Part shown: in pieces, positions 33,336 to 35,099 of the stretch
Layout of the letters: each line of letters begins with the position of its first letter
Numbering within the stretch: position 1 is the stretch's first letter
Assembly (NCBI GenBank): GCA_029298735.1
Contig: JANSLP010000332.1
Coordinates: forward strand, 1 to 35,099
Source of the DNA: Ophiostoma sp. CBS 140.51
Taxonomy: Eukaryota; Ascomycota; Sordariomycetes; Ophiostomatales; Ophiostomataceae
Direction of reading: 5' to 3'
Length of the DNA: 35,099 nucleotides
The notes under the pieces: generated by a model
The model's database searches: none
What the model was told of the DNA's origin: nothing
The model's input: the letters and a program-made list of their open reading frames with translations, nothing else
Position numbers and translations under genes: made by a program

Positions 33336-34802
33336 ATGTCAGCAAACAACATTGTCGTCTTCGCCGGCGACCATTCCGGTCCGGAGGTTCGTTTTTCTTG
33401 GTGGTGGTGGTGGTGGTGGCGCGTGGGCCGCCTCAAAAGCTCGGCTAAAAGTGCCGAAACAACGCAATTGTTGCACTTTTTCAGCTCTGCGAATTGGACA
33501 GGGAGAACATCAATATGCTAATATGTTTGTCTGCTGATAGGTCGTGGCTGAGGCTATCAAGGTGAATACTACTCGAATCTCCTCGAATGCACCCGCCGGG
33601 TTGCGCACACGAACACTGCCAAGCAAAATGACGATATTAACCAGATCGCGACAAATAGGTCCTCAAGACGATTGAGAAGCACAGCCCGTCCAAGGCCACT
33701 TTCAACCTGCAGGAGCACCTGCTTGGTGGTGTACGTCCCCTCTTCCTGTATCTCTTTTATGTGGCAAGGCTATCCGTAGAGATAGCAACGATGGTTGGAC
33801 CTCAGGCTGACCCTTTTTCTTCCCCCTCTCCAGGCCTCCATCGACAAGACCGGTGAGGCCCTGACCGACGAGGCCCTTGCCGCCGCCGGCGCCGCCGACG
33901 CTATCCTGCTGGGCGCCATTGGCGGTCCCGAGTGGGGCCCCGATGCCCCTGTCCGCCCCGAGCAGGGCCTGCTCAAGCTGCGGAAACAGCTCCAGACTTT
34001 TGGCAACCTGCGCCCTTGTTCCTTCGCCTCGGAGCAGCTCGTCGACTTCTCCCCCCTCAAGGCCGATGTCTGCCGCGGTACCGACTTCACTGTCGTCCGT
34101 GAGCTGACTGGCGGTATCTACTTTGGCGACCGCCGCGAGGACAATGGCGACGGCACTGCCCTCGACACCGAGCCCTACTCGCGCCCCGAGATTGAGCGCA
34201 TCGCCCGCCTCGGCGGTTACCTGGCCCTGGCTGCCGACCCCCAGAACCCCCTGCCCGTCTGGAGCTTGGACAAGGCCAACGTCCTGGCCACCTCGCGTCT
34301 GTGGCGCAAGGTTGTCACTGAGGTCTTTGCCAAGGAGTTCCCCCAGATCAAGCTCGGCCACCACCTGATCGACTCCGCCGCCATGCTCATGGTCAAAAAC
34401 CCCCGCGCCCTCAACGGCATTGTCATCACCAGCAACCTGTTTGGTGACATTATCAGCGACGAGGCCAGTGTCATCCCCGGCAGCATCGGTCTGCTGCCCA
34501 GCGCCTCTCTGGGCGGCATCCCCGACGGCAAGGGCAAGTGCAACGGTATCTACGAGCCCATCCACGGCTCGGCCCCCGATATCTCGGGCAAGGGCATTGT
34601 CAACCCCGTCGGCACCATCCTGTCAATTGCCATGATGCTGCGCTACTCGCTGCAGCTTCCCGCCGACGCTGTTGCTGTTGAGCAGGCTGTCAAGGCTGCC
34701 ATTGACAGCGGCATCCGCACCAAGGACCTAGGCGGCAATGCCAGCACGTCGCAGATGGGTGACGCCGTTGTCGCTGCCCTGGAGAAGGCGTACAAGAACT
34801 AA
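33336..34802 (+). CDS. LEU2: 3-isopropylmalate dehydrogenase (370 aa, four exons)
   Basis: This enzyme oxidatively decarboxylates 3-isopropylmalate to 2-oxoisocaproate with NAD+, the third step committed to leucine synthesis, normally in the cytosol. Exons are 33336-33386, 33541-33561, 33659-33730 and 33834-34802, all joined in phase 0. The start MSANNIVVFAGDHSGPE matches the family's glycine-rich first strand. RELTGGIYFGDR carries catalytic Tyr144, SLDKANVL carries catalytic Lys195, and Asp228, Asp253 and Asp257 (in DSAAML and NLFGDIISDEAS) are the metal ligands. The isocitrate/isopropylmalate signature around NLFGDIISDEASVIPG is intact, and the length is normal. The second exon is only 21 nt (VVAEAIK). 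The frame is also open upstream to an ATG at 33081, but that extension looks like C/T-rich leader. Strong G/C third-position bias suggests high expression. Confidence 0.97.
33387..33540 (+). other. First intron of the isopropylmalate dehydrogenase gene (154 nt), with a GGT repeat
   Basis: The donor is GTTCGT, an uncommon hexamer, and the acceptor CTGATAG. Removal joins HSGPE to VVAEAIK exactly as in homologues. A (GGT) microsatellite of 20 nt lies at 33400-33419, close to the donor. Confidence 0.93.
33562..33658 (+). other. Second intron of the isopropylmalate dehydrogenase gene (97 nt)
   Basis: The donor is GTGAAT and the acceptor ACAAATAG. It separates VVAEAIK from VLKTIEKHS in phase 0, leaving the preceding exon only 21 nt long. 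Confidence 0.93.
33731..33833 (+). other. Third intron of the isopropylmalate dehydrogenase gene (103 nt)
   Basis: The donor is GTACGT and the acceptor CTCTCCAG, with GCTGAC near 33806 as a likely branch site. It joins EHLLGG to ASIDKTG in phase 0, restoring the conserved LLGGASID motif. Confidence 0.95.
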
Positions 34803-35099
34803 ACAAAAAAGGGATACCAAATAAAAAGGGAAATGCGACCTGTCGTGACAGGAGAACATATAAAACAGTAAAATATAAGCATAAAGCTCGAAAATTTAAA
34901 CCAAACAAAATACAAACCCATAGAAAGGGTTTAGAAATGAATGACATATAACGATTTCAAAATTTTAACTTTTGGCAGTGAACAATATTAGTGTTGCATA
35001 CAGTGAAAGTAGACAAATCATTAATCATGAAGTTGTGGTGTGTGGATTGGATGTGGATGTGGTCGTAATCGTAATCGTCGTAGGGGTGAAAGTGGGATG
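34803..35099. other. 3' flank of the leucine gene to the window end
   Basis: The A-rich 3' UTR begins here, with an AATAAA at 34820-34825 that is very close to the stop. Near the right edge, a 24-codon open stretch on the minus strand (35099 to the stop at 35025-35027) encodes Thr/Ser/Pro-rich residues and might be the end of a convergent gene entering from the right, but it is too short to call. Confidence 0.35.

Noticed and set aside
33702..34565. 287-codon minus-strand ORF opposite the leucine gene
   Set aside because: It is an antisense shadow caused by the strong G/C third-position bias of the isopropylmalate dehydrogenase exon.
35025..35099. Thr/Ser-rich 24-codon minus-strand frame at the window edge
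   Set aside because: It could be the C-terminus of a convergent gene, but it is too short and low-complexity to support without sequence beyond the window.

Overview
The window reads as nuclear DNA of a filamentous ascomycete (Pezizomycotina, probably a sordariomycete; I cannot name the genus). Coding regions favour G/C in third positions. Introns are mostly short GT-AG introns with CTAAC/CTGAC-type branch sites, and start codons often follow A at -3. Regulatory proteins carry long Gln, Ala, His and Ser tracts, and leaders are pyrimidine-rich. There are no bacterial-type operons, no CRISPR array and no recognisable transposon.

Only five genes are convincing in 35 kb. (1) 182-1795, minus: a conserved fungal protein of unknown function with a C-terminal membrane anchor. 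(2) 3140-4102, plus: a two-exon aldo-keto reductase of the AKR3C type, related to yeast alpha-keto amide reductase, with a possible upstream in-frame start that would add a mitochondrial-type leader. (3) 14702-17867, plus: a Rua1-type transcriptional regulator of 914 aa whose 23-nt first coding exon I infer from phase. (4) 28420-32073, plus: a 971-aa disordered protein ending in a C4HC3 PHD finger, again with a tiny (26-nt) first coding exon. (5) 33336-34802, plus: 3-isopropylmalate dehydrogenase (leucine biosynthesis, yeast LEU2), four exons including a 21-nt microexon.

Layout: genes 1 and 2 diverge from a shared region of about 1.3 kb. Genes 3, 4 and 5 all run rightward. The two regulators sit behind very large gene-free regions (4103-14701 and 17868-28419, each about 10.6 kb). 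The last 2-3 kb of each region, next to the gene, is strongly pyrimidine-rich on the coding strand. The other long stretches hold no ORF with recognisable similarity or convincing coding composition.

No shared pathway links the genes: LEU2 and the reductase are metabolic, and the Rua1-like and PHD proteins are regulatory. The most interesting feature is the architecture common to the two regulators: a huge upstream region, a pyrimidine-rich leader with uORFs and hairpins, a 7-8 codon first coding exon, and a long first intron whose donor site itself contains an in-frame stop. This suggests control by leader and splicing. No transcript data are available, so it remains an inference from sequence.
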